Assembly (NCBI GenBank): GCA_034506255.1
Contig: JAPDPX010000008.1
Span: forward strand, 186,001 to 250,000
Direction: 5' to 3'
Length of the DNA stretch: 64,000 nt
From: a candidate division KSB1 bacterium
Lineage (GTDB): Bacteria > Zhuqueibacterota > Zhuqueibacteria > Zhuqueibacterales > Zhuqueibacteraceae
A program made the translations under genes and the position numbers. The notes beneath the pieces were generated by a model. It saw nothing but the letters and a program-made list of their open reading frames with translations, was not told the DNA's origin and searched no databases. Below, one piece after another: positions 9,320 through 18,534 of this stretch; position 1 is the stretch's first letter, and every line of letters starts with the position of its first letter.

Positions 9320-10807
9320 ATGACCGCACTCTATGCCCTCGACTGGGTGGTTATTGCCGGTTATTTTCTCCTCATTCTTGGCGTGGCCTGGTGGGTCAGC
9401 AAACAACGGCAGGACACGCCCGCCGATTATTTCCTGGCCAGCCGCCATCTCGGCGCGTTCATGATCGGGGCTTCCATCTTCGCCTCCAACATCAGCTCCG
9501 AACATCTTGTGGGCCTGGCCGGTACGGGCGCCACCGACGGCGTGGTGATGGCGCATTATGAACTGCATGCCTGGTGTTTGCTGGGGCTGGGCTGGGTGAT
9601 GATTCCCTTTTACTTGCGCGCCAAAATTTTCACCATGCCGGAGTTTCTGGAGCGGCGTTTCTCCCCGGCGGCGCGCACGCTGTTTTCGCTCATTTCCCTG
9701 GTGGCCTATGTGCTGACCAAAATTGCCGTCGGCATTTTTGCCGGTGGCATTGTCTTCAGTGTGTTGCTGCCGGATCTCGAATTCAAGGGCTGCAACAGTT
9801 TTTGGACAGGCTCCATTTTGGTGATCGTGCTCACCGGCCTTTACACCATCTTCGGCGGCATGCGTGCCGTGGCCTACACCGAGGCGCTGCAGACGATTAT
9901 TTTCATTCTGGGGTCGGCGCTGGTGACCATTTTGGGCCTGCAAGCCCTGGGCGGATGGAGCGAGCTGCGTGCGATTGCCGGACCGGAGATGTTCAACCTG
10001 TGGAAACCGCTGGTGCCGGCAGGGCTGGAAAGCACCTGGGCGCCGGTGCGGGAAACGGGCCGCATCGCCTGGTATTTCAATGACGCCTTTCCCTGGCCCG
10101 GCATGTTGTTTTGCGCGCCGATCATCGGCCTGTGGTATTGGACCACCGATCAATACATCGTGCAGCGCGCACTGGGCGCACCCAACGAAACGGAAGCCCG
10201 CCGCGGCACGATCATCGCCGCCTTTTTCAAGCTGCTGCCGGTTTTCATCTTCATCATTTCCGGCCTCATTTGTTTCGCGCTGGCGCAAAGTGGAAAAATT
10301 CCCGCCTTACGCGCGCAACTCTTCGACAGCGGCGGCGTGCTGTTGCGCGACAACGCCCAGAAAACATTCCCCCTGCTGGTGGCCCATGTGCTGCCCATCG
10401 GCGTGCGCGGCCTCATGGTGGCCGGTCTGCTGGCCGCGTTGATGAGCTCGCTTGCCGGTGTCTTCAATGCCTCCTCCACGCTGTTCACGATGGACTTTTA
10501 TGCCAGATTGCGGCCGCAAGCCACCCAGCACCAACTGGTGTGGATGGGCAGAGTCGCGACCGCGGTCATGGTCCTGATCGGCTTTCTTGGGATTCCGGTG
10601 ATTCAAGGCGGCAAGGGCCTCTACGATTATCTGCAGGGAGTCCAGGCCTATCTCGCACCCCCGATTTTTGTGGTTTTCTTTCTCGGTGTTTTCAACAAAC
10701 GTTTGAATGCCAAAGGCTGTCCGGCGGCGCTGCTCACTGGTTTCGCGCTCGGATTCTTCCGCCTCGCCGTTGACACACCGGTGAAGCTGATCGAAAATTT
10801 TTCCTAA
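9320..10807 (+). CDS. Sodium/solute symporter (SSS family), probably C-terminally short
   Basis: Inner-membrane Na+-coupled uptake of a sugar or uronate, likely a pectin breakdown product given the GH105 gene upstream. ATG 9320 is preferred (MTALYALDWVVIAGYFLL); the frame is open back to 9221 but that extension does not look like family sequence. SGLT-type features include ASNISSEHLVGLAGTG, GGMRAVAYTEALQ, YWTTDQYIVQRALGA and SSLAGVFNASSTLFTMDFY. The protein stops at VDTPVKLIENFS, 495 aa, where relatives normally continue for about two more membrane helices. No continuation is visible in any frame after 10807. It may be a natural short form or a truncated, non-functional transporter. Confidence 0.85.
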   Translation: MTALYALDWVVIAGYFLLILGVAWWVSKQRQDTPADYFLASRHLGAFMIGASIFASNISSEHLVGLAGTGATDGVVMAHYELHAWCLLGLGWVMIPFYLRAKIFTMPEFLERRFSPAARTLFSLISLVAYVLTKIAVGIFAGGIVFSVLLPDLEFKGCNSFWTGSILVIVLTGLYTIFGGMRAVAYTEALQTIIFILGSALVTILGLQALGGWSELRAIAGPEMFNLWKPLVPAGLESTWAPVRETGRIAWYFNDAFPWPGMLFCAPIIGLWYWTTDQYIVQRALGAPNETEARRGTIIAAFFKLLPVFIFIISGLICFALAQSGKIPALRAQLFDSGGVLLRDNAQKTFPLLVAHVLPIGVRGLMVAGLLAALMSSLAGVFNASSTLFTMDFYARLRPQATQHQLVWMGRVATAVMVLIGFLGIPVIQGGKGLYDYLQGVQAYLAPPIFVVFFLGVFNKRLNAKGCPAALLTGFALGFFRLAVDTPVKLIENFS

Positions 10808-10828
10808 ACCAATGGCGAGGATCGAGTC

Positions 10829-12097
10829 ATGCTGTCTCTACGAATATTTGCGATGATGACGCTGGTGGCGATTTTCCCCGGATACTCGCAGTGGAGGGAG
10901 GTCGGCGCTGTCCATGCGCAGGCTTATCCCGAAACCCTCGCTATCTCCGTAAAAAATCCGGCGGGGTTTGCGCGTCTGCAGACCGGGATTGTTTTCGATA
11001 TGGTGCAGCTCAAAGCCAAAGCGCCGGCGTTCAACCCCGGGGCTTTTGTCGTATTGTCACAGGACGGCGAGCTGGCGGGTCAAGCTGTTGATGGCGACGG
11101 TAACGGCAGCGCCGATCAAATCGTCTGCGTTGCCGATTTTGCGCCTTACGAGACGAAAACATTGACCGTGCGCTATGCGAAGTCCGGCGTGTTGCAGCAC
11201 GCCTATCCCAAACGGACACAAGCGGAACTTTCCCACAAGGTGGGCGGCAAGTTCGTCAATCGCAAATACGAAGGCGGCACCTTTCAGAACGTGCAATACC
11301 TGCGCGTGCCATCTGAACACACCGATCATTCCTTCTACATTCGCTACGAGGGCCCGGGCTGGGAGTCGGACAAAATCGGCTATCGCTTCTATCTCGACTG
11401 GCGCAATGCCATCGATATTTTCGGCAAAAAAACGCCGTCAATGGTTTTGCAAAACGTCGGGCAGGATGGCTTCGATTCTTATCACGAGATGTCGGATTGG
11501 GGCATGGACATTTTAAAGGTGGGTGAATCCCTGGGGATTGGCTCGCTCGCGATGTGGCACGCGGGCAAGGCGCAGCGCATCGCCCACACCGACAGCGTGA
11601 CCTGTGCGATCATTGCCAACGGCGCCGTGTACTCGCAAATTCAGACAAAGTATTTTGGCTGGAAGGCCGGCGGCGGCCGTTACAATGTCGTTTCAAATCT
11701 GGCCATCACAGCCGGCAGTCGTTTGACCAAACACGCTGTCGAGATTTCCGGCAATCCAGAGAATTTGTGTACGGGCATCGTCAAGTTTGACAGCACCAGG
11801 CTGTTGGCTTCGCCGCCCTCGCATGCAGGCTGGGCGTATTTGGCAACTTACGGCAAACAAAGTTTGGCGAATGACAAGCTCGGCCTGGCAGTGTTGTATC
11901 GCAAGCATGACTTGATCGAAGTGAGAGGCGATCAATACAGCCACGTGGTCGTGTTCAAGCCGGCAAACGGTCAACTGACTTACTATTTTCTGGCCGCCTG
12001 GGAGCAGGAGCCGAACGGCATTAAAGCCGCCGAAGAGTTTGAAACTTACCTCAATCAAACCGTGGCGGAATTGAATTCACCGCTGGTAATTGAATAA
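10829..12097 (+). CDS. DUF4861 family exported protein
   Basis: A 422-aa protein with a signal-like N-terminus (to about residue 35, ending VHAQ). I recognise it as the DUF4861 type, which recurs in bacterial pectin and uronate loci; its activity is not known to me. Recognisable stretches are LSHKVGGKFVNRKYEGG, SFYIRYEGPGWESDKIGYRFYLDWRNAIDIFGKK, and HEMSDWGMDILKVGESLGIGSLAMW. The many conserved Trp, Asp and Glu residues resemble a sugar-binding beta-sandwich of a lyase or hydrolase. It lies between the SSS transporter (21 bp) and kduI (46 bp), so it probably acts on unsaturated galacturonides or oligomers. That role is inference. Confidence 0.7.
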   Translation: MLSLRIFAMMTLVAIFPGYSQWREVGAVHAQAYPETLAISVKNPAGFARLQTGIVFDMVQLKAKAPAFNPGAFVVLSQDGELAGQAVDGDGNGSADQIVCVADFAPYETKTLTVRYAKSGVLQHAYPKRTQAELSHKVGGKFVNRKYEGGTFQNVQYLRVPSEHTDHSFYIRYEGPGWESDKIGYRFYLDWRNAIDIFGKKTPSMVLQNVGQDGFDSYHEMSDWGMDILKVGESLGIGSLAMWHAGKAQRIAHTDSVTCAIIANGAVYSQIQTKYFGWKAGGGRYNVVSNLAITAGSRLTKHAVEISGNPENLCTGIVKFDSTRLLASPPSHAGWAYLATYGKQSLANDKLGLAVLYRKHDLIEVRGDQYSHVVVFKPANGQLTYYFLAAWEQEPNGIKAAEEFETYLNQTVAELNSPLVIE

Positions 12098-12143
12098 AAT
12101 TTGGTGCTGTCGTGTTCCCCGGGAACAGATCAGGAGTGGCATA

Positions 12144-12974
12144 ATGAAAATTTTACCGGCCATAGATCCCGTGCGCACAAAAAGTCTGACGACTTCCGAG
12201 CTGAGAGAGGCATTCCTGCTCGAAAATTTGTTTCAGCCTGACAGCGTGCAATTGGTTTATTCGGAGATCGATCGTGCCGTCATCGCTGCAGCGATGCCGG
12301 TGAGGAAAAACCTGCTGCTTCCAACATGCAAAGAACTGGCGGCAGATTATTTTGCGCAGCGCCGCGAGATTGGTGTGCTCAACATCGGGGGGCCGGGGCA
12401 AATCAGCGTCGATAAAAAAGTTTTTGATCTCGCGAATCGCGACATGCTTTACATCGGCAGGGGAGCGAAAAAGATTGTCTTTGGCAGTGACAAAGACACG
12501 GAACCGGCGGCATTTTTCATCTTGAGCTTTCCCGCGCATCAAAGTTATCCAACCGAACTGATGCGCTTTGCCGAGGCGGATGCGGTTCGTCTCGGCTCGC
12601 CGGAGGGCGCGAACCAGCGCACAATTTACAAATACATTCATCCCGGCGGCATCGAAAGCTGCCAGTTGGTGATGGGTTTCACGCAACTCAAAAGCGGCTC
12701 CATCTGGAATACCATGCCGCCGCACACCCACTCCCGGCGCATGGAAGTCTACTTGTATTTCGATGTGCCTGACAATGCACGCGTTTTTCATTTCATGGGC
12801 CGGCCTGATGAAACGCGTCATCTCGTGATCGCCAACCGGCAGGCAGTGATTTCGCCAAGCTGGTCGATACACTGCGGCGCCGGCACGAGCGCGTATGCGT
12901 TTTGCTGGGGCATGGGCGGCGAGAATCAGGCGTTCGAGGACATGGATGCGGTGCGCCTGGAGCAGTTGCGTTGA
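12144..12974 (+). CDS. kduI: 5-dehydro-4-deoxy-D-glucuronate isomerase
   Basis: Cytoplasmic isomerase converting 5-keto-4-deoxyuronate, from pectin lyase products, to 2,5-diketo-3-deoxygluconate. ATG 12144 follows AGGAGT by 7 bases and gives 276 aa, the normal KduI length. The cupin metal site is intact: His194 and His196 in PPHTHSRRMEVYLYF, Glu201, and His243 in WSIHCGAG, matching the His/His/Glu/His set of the E. coli enzyme. It is followed by kduD after 20 bp, the classical pairing. Together they show that unsaturated galacturonate is catabolised in this cell. Confidence 0.95.
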   Translation: MKILPAIDPVRTKSLTTSELREAFLLENLFQPDSVQLVYSEIDRAVIAAAMPVRKNLLLPTCKELAADYFAQRREIGVLNIGGPGQISVDKKVFDLANRDMLYIGRGAKKIVFGSDKDTEPAAFFILSFPAHQSYPTELMRFAEADAVRLGSPEGANQRTIYKYIHPGGIESCQLVMGFTQLKSGSIWNTMPPHTHSRRMEVYLYFDVPDNARVFHFMGRPDETRHLVIANRQAVISPSWSIHCGAGTSAYAFCWGMGGENQAFEDMDAVRLEQLR

Positions 12975-12994
12975 TTTTTCCAGCAGGATTCCAC

Positions 12995-13756
12995 ATGATC
13001 CTGGATAAATTCAAGCTCAACGGCAAAATCGCCATCGTCACCGGCGCTTCGCGAGGGCTGGGCCGCGGCATGGCGCTCGGGCTTGCAGAAGCCGGCGCGG
13101 ATTTGGTGCTCGCCGGGGTGAGCGACATGTCGGCGGTTCAACGAGAAATCGAAAAACTCGGACGGCGTTGTGTCACTGTCATCGCGGATTTGGGCAATAA
13201 AGATTGTGTTCCGACCATCGTCAACTCGGCCGTCGAAAAGCTGGGCGGGATCGACATTCTGGTGAACAATGCCGGCATCATTCGCCGCGCGCCGGTGCTC
13301 GAATTTGCCGAAAAAGATTGGGACGAGGTGATCAAGGTCAATCTGCGCACGTTGTTTTTTCTCAGTCAGGCCGTGGCGAAAGTGATGGTCGGACAAAAGC
13401 GCGGCGGCAAGATCATCAACGTCGCCTCGTTGCTTTCCTTCCAGGGCGGCATTCTGGTTCCCTCATACACTGCTGCGAAAAGCGGCGTGATGGGGCTGAC
13501 CCGTATTTTCGCCAATGAACTCGCGTGCCACAACATCAATGTGAATGCGATCGCTCCCGGTTACATGGCGACGGACAACACCAAGGCGCTGCGTGAAGAT
13601 CCCAAACGCAGCACCGAAATCCTCGCGCGCATTCCAGCGGGCCGCTGGGGCACGCCGGAGGATTTAATGGGGGCGATCGTTTTCCTGGCATCAGAGGCCT
13701 CCAATTACATGCACGGCCACACGCTGGTCGTTGACGGCGGCTGGTTGAGCCGTTAA
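12995..13756 (+). CDS. kduD: 2-dehydro-3-deoxy-D-gluconate 5-dehydrogenase
   Basis: SDR-family reductase that reduces 2,5-diketo-3-deoxygluconate to KDG. ATG 12995 gives MILDKFKLNGKIAIVTGASR and 253 aa, the expected size. The Rossmann glycine motif TGASRGLG, the NNAG motif, the Ser (NVASLLSF), and YTAAK catalytic residues are all present. The C-terminus DGGWLSR is typical of KduD. The gene directly follows kduI. No KDG kinase or KDPG aldolase is in this window, so the pathway must be completed elsewhere. Confidence 0.94.
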   Translation: MILDKFKLNGKIAIVTGASRGLGRGMALGLAEAGADLVLAGVSDMSAVQREIEKLGRRCVTVIADLGNKDCVPTIVNSAVEKLGGIDILVNNAGIIRRAPVLEFAEKDWDEVIKVNLRTLFFLSQAVAKVMVGQKRGGKIINVASLLSFQGGILVPSYTAAKSGVMGLTRIFANELACHNINVNAIAPGYMATDNTKALREDPKRSTEILARIPAGRWGTPEDLMGAIVFLASEASNYMHGHTLVVDGGWLSR

Positions 13757-13807
13757 ACTGGTCCTTTTAATTGTAACGCGGCATTCATGCCGCAACCAAA
13801 TTTTATT

Positions 13808-14060
13808 GGATACGGATAAACACAGATTCGCACAGATTTATTACCTGAATTTTACATCCTTTTTTGCCACCTTTCGCCTGATAATGAATCTCAGGCTCAA
13901 AGCTAAATCCCTCGGAAGGCGGCTGCACACCAATCGGGTGATAAGTCGGCTTTTCGTTGACTTGAGCTTCGAGTTTGCGATTTCAATCGCAGACAGTAGG
14001 GGCAACACGACCCGCGCAAATGCAGGTATTATCCGTGTTGATCCATGGAAATCTGTGTCC
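13808..14060. repeat. Inverted repeat of periodic GGAT-type decamers
   Basis: Two 30-bp arms, 13808-13837 and 14031-14060, in inverted orientation. Each reads as about three units of AC(N)GATNNNN repeating every 10 bp. The space between them codes for nothing I can recognise. The whole gap 13757-14208 otherwise holds only a solo 16-base match (13844-13859) to the MITE end. Confidence 0.6.
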
Positions 14061-14208
14061 TAAAATTTTCGCATTCGTCATAGTTTTCCAGAATAACACT
14101 ATAATAGGCAGAATGATTATTGGGCGGCATCGTCTCCACTCATTCAGCCGCAAGCTCATTACGTCAACCGAAATTTTTGGCTGGTGTGAACTCAATCTTG
14201 CATTTTCC

Positions 14209-15186
14209 ATGAACAGCAAAGCACATGTGATCGTCGTCATCGGAATTCTTGCCCTCATCGGCTGCGGCCGCGAAAACCGTGTGCGGGTGCTCAAGCTGGC
14301 GCACGGCCTCGATTCCAGCCATCCCGTGCACAAGGCAATGGAATACATGGCCGAGCGTGCGCTGGAAAAATCCGGCGGCAAACTCCGCATTGACGTCTAC
14401 CCCAGCTCGCAATTGGGAACCGAACGCGAATGCCTCGAGCTGTTGCAAATCGGCAGTCTCGGCATGACCAAAGTTTCAACCAGCGTCATGGAGGGTTTCG
14501 TGCCGTCGTACAAAGTTTTCAGCCTGCCGTATTTATTCCGCGACGATGCGCACCGCTTCCAAGTTTTGGAAGGCGAAATCGGCATGCGCTTGCTGCAGGC
14601 ACCGGAGAAATTTTTTCTGCGCGGACTTTGCTACTACGACGCCGGCAGTCGGAGTTTTTACACCAAAGCAAGACCGATTATGCGCCCCGCGGATCTGGCC
14701 GGGCTGAAGATTCGCACGCAAGAGAGCGCCACCCCGATGAAAATGGTGTTAGCGCTCGGCGGCTCGCCGACGCCGATTGCGTGGGGCGAGTTGTACACCG
14801 CTTTGCAGCAGGGCGTGGTGGACGGCGCCGAAAACAATCCGCCGAGCTTTCATCTTTCGCGGCATTACGAAGTTTGCAAATATTATGCGCTCGATGAGCA
14901 TTCCTCGGTTCCGGATGTGCTGGTCATCAGCACGGTCGTTTGGAATGCTCTCTCGCCCCAGGAGCAGCAATGGCTGCAGGAAGCGGTGGACGAGTCCGCC
15001 GAATATCAAAAGAAAATCTGGCAGGAAGCCACGGCGCACGCGCTCGCCGAGGTGCAAAAAGCCGGCGTCGAAATTTTTTATCCGGACAAAACCCTGTTCA
15101 CCGAGCAGGTGGCCGGTCTTTATGAGGAATACCGCAGCCAGCCGGAAATTTACAATCTCATTCAAGAAATCAAAGCCGTGAGGTGA
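14209..15186 (+). CDS. dctP: TRAP transporter substrate-binding lipoprotein (DctP type)
   Basis: Periplasmic binding protein of a tripartite, ion-driven transporter, here most likely for uronates. ATG 14209 gives 325 aa; an upstream in-frame extension from 13975 is rejected as repeat-derived. The N-terminus has a lipobox ALIGC with Cys19, so this solute receptor is probably membrane-anchored. DctP hallmarks are FSLPYLFRDDAHRFQVLEGE, AGLKIRTQESATPMKMVLALGGSPTPIAWGELYTALQQGVVDGAENNP, with the Arg that binds substrate carboxylate. The gene leads a dctPQM block that is immediately followed by uxaC and uxaE, which supports a galacturonate or glucuronate substrate. Confidence 0.93.
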   Translation: MNSKAHVIVVIGILALIGCGRENRVRVLKLAHGLDSSHPVHKAMEYMAERALEKSGGKLRIDVYPSSQLGTERECLELLQIGSLGMTKVSTSVMEGFVPSYKVFSLPYLFRDDAHRFQVLEGEIGMRLLQAPEKFFLRGLCYYDAGSRSFYTKARPIMRPADLAGLKIRTQESATPMKMVLALGGSPTPIAWGELYTALQQGVVDGAENNPPSFHLSRHYEVCKYYALDEHSSVPDVLVISTVVWNALSPQEQQWLQEAVDESAEYQKKIWQEATAHALAEVQKAGVEIFYPDKTLFTEQVAGLYEEYRSQPEIYNLIQEIKAVR

Positions 15187-15188
15187 GC

Positions 15189-15695
15189 ATGCAACGCCTT
15201 CGATCCGGCGTCGATCAGGTTTTGAAATGGCTTGTGATCGTGCTTATGAGCGCGATGGTTCTCAACGTTTCATGGCAGGTATTCACGCGTTTCGTGTTGC
15301 GCGACCCCAGCTCGTACACCGAAGAATTGGCGCGTTATTTGTTGATCTGGGTTGGCTTGCTCGGCGCCGCTTATGCCGCCAGCCAGAAGATGCATCTCGC
15401 CATCGACATTTTGACCGCGCATTTGCACGGGAAATCCCGGCACTGTGCCGAAATGTTTATTTACCTCTGCACTTTTCTTTTCGCGCTCACCATCATGATG
15501 ATTGGCGGCATTCGCCTGGTCAATCTCACGCTCACACTGAATCAAATCTCCGCGGCGTTGCAAATCAAACTGGCTTATGTTTACCTGGCGCTGCCGCTGA
15601 GCGGCATCATCATCATGTTTTACGCCGCATGTTTTTTTGCCGAACAGCTTCGCATGCTTTTGGACGGCAAAGCGATGCCAGATTCCAGCCGCTGA
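15189..15695 (+). CDS. dctQ: TRAP transporter small permease (DctQ type)
   Basis: Four-helix membrane subunit of the TRAP system, 168 aa. ATG 15189 is preferred, with GAGGTG just upstream overlapping the dctP stop; a GTG at 15183 in the same frame is possible. Visible features are WQVFTRFVLRDPSSYTEELARYLLIW and LGAAYAASQKMHLAIDIL, the family signature around helix 2. It lies between dctP and dctM with only 21 bp to the latter, so the three subunits are co-transcribed. Confidence 0.92.
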   Translation: MQRLRSGVDQVLKWLVIVLMSAMVLNVSWQVFTRFVLRDPSSYTEELARYLLIWVGLLGAAYAASQKMHLAIDILTAHLHGKSRHCAEMFIYLCTFLFALTIMMIGGIRLVNLTLTLNQISAALQIKLAYVYLALPLSGIIIMFYAACFFAEQLRMLLDGKAMPDSSR

Positions 15696-15716
15696 CCAAT
15701 ACGAACCGGCCCGAAT

Positions 15717-17009
15717 ATGACCGACATACTCGTTCTCGTGCTCAGCTTCATGGTTTTGCTTCTGCTTGGCGTGCCCATCGCCTTTTGCCTCGGCATCTCG
15801 ACCGCGTTTACAATGCTCATGAGCATCCAAGCCATGCCGGCCCTGACCACTGTGGCGCAACGCATGGCGACTGCGCTCGACAGTTTTGCGCTGCTGGCCA
15901 TTCCGTTTTTCATTCTCGCCGGCCAATTGATGAATCGCGGTGGCGTCGCGCGGCGCCTGATCGATCTCGCCAAAGCCCTGGTCGGCATGTTGCCCGGCGG
16001 ATTGGCTTATGTGAATATTCTCGCCTGCATGCTGTTCGGCGCGGTCTCGGGTTCGGCGGCAGCGGCGGCGGCGGCAATTGGCGGATTCATGACGCCCTTG
16101 ATGAATAAGGAAGGGTACGACAAAAATTTCAGCGCCGTCGTCAACATCACTTCCTCGACCACCGGCTTGTTGATTCCGCCCAGCAATATTCTGATTGTTT
16201 ACTCGCTGGCCAGCGGCGGCGTTTCGATTGCCGCGCTTTTTCTCGCGGGTTATTTCCCCGGCATCATTGTCGGCGTGGCGCTGATGATCGTTGCGGGCTT
16301 TATCGCGCACAAAAAAAATTATCCGGTCGGTGCTCGCATCGCCTTTAAAGAAGGATTCATGCGTTTCCTTGAGGCGATTCCAAGCTTGTCTTTGTTGCTC
16401 GTGGTGATGGGAGGAATCCTTGCCGGTTATTTTACCGCCACGGAAGCCTCTGCCATCGCCGTGTTGTACACATTCATTCTCTCCGTGCTCATTTATCGCG
16501 AGGTCAAATGGAAAGAGCTTCCCCAAATTTTGCTCGATTCGGCGGCGACCACCGCTATTGTCATGTTGCTCATCGGCACTTCAATGGGCATGTCGTGGAT
16601 CATGTCGTATGAAAACATTCCGCAAAACGTCAGCGAAGCCTTGATTGCGTTGAGTGACAACAAGATCGTGTTGTTGTTGATCATCAACTTGATTCTATTG
16701 TTCGTCGGCACGTTTATGGACATGACGCCGGCGGTGCTGATCTTTACCCCCATTTTTCTTCCCGTGGTGGTGAAACTGGGAATGGATCCCATTCATTTCG
16801 GCATCATTATGGTTTTGAATTTGTGCATCGGCCTGTGTACACCGCCGGTGGGCAGTGTTTTGTTCATCGGCTGCGGCGTGGCCAACACCACCGTTGTCAA
16901 AGTGCTCAAGCCGCTCATCCCGATGTTCATCGCCATGATCGTGGTGCTCATTTTGGTAACGTACATACCCGAGCTGAGTCTGGCATTGCCGAAGTGGTTC
17001 GGTTTTTGA
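15717..17009 (+). CDS. dctM: TRAP transporter large permease (DctM type)
   Basis: Membrane transport subunit, 430 aa with about 12 hydrophobic segments, the normal family length. Recognisable stretches include FALLAIPFFILAGQLMNRGG, NILACMLFGAVSGSAAAAAAAIGG, and MDMTPAVLIFTPIFLPV with GLCTPPVGSVLFIGCG near the C-terminus. It uses an ion gradient to move the substrate delivered by the DctP lipoprotein. The next gene, uxaC, begins 20 bp after its stop. Confidence 0.94.
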   Translation: MTDILVLVLSFMVLLLLGVPIAFCLGISTAFTMLMSIQAMPALTTVAQRMATALDSFALLAIPFFILAGQLMNRGGVARRLIDLAKALVGMLPGGLAYVNILACMLFGAVSGSAAAAAAAIGGFMTPLMNKEGYDKNFSAVVNITSSTTGLLIPPSNILIVYSLASGGVSIAALFLAGYFPGIIVGVALMIVAGFIAHKKNYPVGARIAFKEGFMRFLEAIPSLSLLLVVMGGILAGYFTATEASAIAVLYTFILSVLIYREVKWKELPQILLDSAATTAIVMLLIGTSMGMSWIMSYENIPQNVSEALIALSDNKIVLLLIINLILLFVGTFMDMTPAVLIFTPIFLPVVVKLGMDPIHFGIIMVLNLCIGLCTPPVGSVLFIGCGVANTTVVKVLKPLIPMFIAMIVVLILVTYIPELSLALPKWFGF

Positions 17010-17029
17010 ATGTTTTAACGACGAAAAAC

Positions 17030-18451
17030 ATGAAAGACATTTTCATCACTGAAAACTTTTTGCTTCATAACGAAACCGCAGTCGAGCTTTATCATGATTA
17101 TGCCAAAGACCAGCCCATCATCGACTATCATTGCCATCTCCCGCCGAAAGAGATTGCCGAAAATAAGAAGTTCGAGAATCTGACCCAGATTTGGCTGTAC
17201 GGCGATCACTACAAATGGCGCGCCATGCGAACCAACGGCGTCAGCGAGAGATTTATCACCGGCGATGCTTCCGATTGGGAAAAATTTCTCGCGTGGGCGG
17301 AAACGGTTCCCACAACGCTGCGCAATCCGCTTTATCACTGGACGCACATGGAGCTGAAGCGACCGTTTGGCATTTCCGACAGGCTTTTGAACAAGGACAC
17401 CGCCAAAGAAATTTGGGAGATTTGCAACGCCAAGCTCGCGCAGGATGAATTCTCCGTTCGCGGCATCCTGCAGCAATTCGATGTCCGGCTGATTTGCACC
17501 ACGGACGATCCGACCGACAGCCTGGAATATCACCAAAGTATTCGCCATGACACCGGTTTCGATATTCGCGTGCTGCCGGCATTTCGCCCCGACAGGGGGC
17601 TGGCCATTGAAAATGGCCCTGCCTTTCGCGAATGGGTGAACAAGCTCGCGGCCGCCGCAGACGTTGACATCAGGAAATTTCCGGATTATCTCGCCGCGCT
17701 CAGAAAGCGGCGGGATTTTTTTCATGCGCAGGGCTGCCGTCTGTCCGATCACGGCATTGAAACCGCGTATGCAGAAGATTACACCGAAAGCGAGATCGAG
17801 AATATTTTTGACAAGGCGCTCGCCGGCAAGCGTCTCGATCACAATGAGATACTCCAATTCAAATCCGCGATGTTGTATGAACTTGGCCTGATGTATCACG
17901 AAAGAGGCTGGACACAACAATTTCATCTGGGCGCGCTGCGCAACAACAACAGCCGCATGTTCCGCACGCTCGGACCGGACACGGGATTCGATTCCATCGG
18001 CGATTTTGAGGTTGCCAGGCCACTGGCGAAATTCTTGAATCGTTTGGACGACAAAAACAAGCTGGCGAAAACTATTTTATACAATCTCAATCCGCGCGAC
18101 AACGAGGTGATGGCGACCATGATCGGCAATTTTCAGGATGGCAGCGTCGCCGGCAAAATGCAATATGGCAGCGCCTGGTGGTTTCTCGATCAACTGGACG
18201 GCATGAAGAAACAGCTCGAAGCACTTTCCAATATGGGATTGTTGAGCCGTTTCATCGGCATGCTCACCGACTCCCGCAGTTTTCTTTCCTTTCCCCGCCA
18301 CGACTACTTCCGCCGTTTGCTCTGCAACATGCTCGGCGAGGATATGGAAAAAGGTCTAATCCCCAATGATGTGCCACTCGTTGGGAAGATGGTTGCTGGC
18401 ATATGCTTTGACAATGCGAACGAATATTTTGGTTTTGGTCTCAGCCGATAA
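17030..18451 (+). CDS. uxaC: Glucuronate/galacturonate isomerase
   Basis: Cytoplasmic isomerase of the amidohydrolase superfamily; converts D-galacturonate to D-tagaturonate and D-glucuronate to D-fructuronate. ATG 17030 gives 473 aa, the usual UxaC length. The frame runs upstream to 16823 but overlaps dctM and is not used. Metal-binding IDYHCHLPPKEIAEN (His34, His36) sits near the N-terminus. LYGDHYKWRAMRTNGV, HWTHMELKRPFGI and CTTDDPTDSLEYH follow, all typical. The C-terminus has MLTDSRSFLSFPRHDYFRR. It is the first enzyme after uptake by the TRAP system and is followed by the tagaturonate epimerase. Confidence 0.96.
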   Translation: MKDIFITENFLLHNETAVELYHDYAKDQPIIDYHCHLPPKEIAENKKFENLTQIWLYGDHYKWRAMRTNGVSERFITGDASDWEKFLAWAETVPTTLRNPLYHWTHMELKRPFGISDRLLNKDTAKEIWEICNAKLAQDEFSVRGILQQFDVRLICTTDDPTDSLEYHQSIRHDTGFDIRVLPAFRPDRGLAIENGPAFREWVNKLAAAADVDIRKFPDYLAALRKRRDFFHAQGCRLSDHGIETAYAEDYTESEIENIFDKALAGKRLDHNEILQFKSAMLYELGLMYHERGWTQQFHLGALRNNNSRMFRTLGPDTGFDSIGDFEVARPLAKFLNRLDDKNKLAKTILYNLNPRDNEVMATMIGNFQDGSVAGKMQYGSAWWFLDQLDGMKKQLEALSNMGLLSRFIGMLTDSRSFLSFPRHDYFRRLLCNMLGEDMEKGLIPNDVPLVGKMVAGICFDNANEYFGFGLSR

Positions 18452-18534
18452 TATGTTTCGCAACAGCACCCTTCGGCTGCGACGCCGAAGCCGGAGCTTG
18501 CGCCACGAAAACAATGTGTTTGTTTGGAGCCTGT

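Noticed and set aside
9302..10288. 328-aa - strand frame inside the SSS transporter
   Set aside because: His/Gln/Gly-rich antisense translation typical of reversed membrane-protein sequence.
13844..13859. Fourth MITE copy
   Set aside because: Only 16 bases of the terminal repeat match (CCTGAATTTTACATCC); neither the interior nor the opposite end is present.
13806..14063. 85-aa frame beginning MDTDKHR
   Set aside because: It is the translation of the periodic inverted repeat; such MDTDKHR-type readings are typical of this repeat, not of genes.
13975..14208. N-terminal extension of the TRAP binding protein
   Set aside because: The extension lies over repeat DNA and would place the lipobox deep inside the protein; ATG 14209 gives a proper lipoprotein signal.
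16823..17029. N-terminal extension of UxaC
   Set aside because: It overlaps the end of dctM in another frame; ATG 17030 gives the normal UxaC N-terminus.
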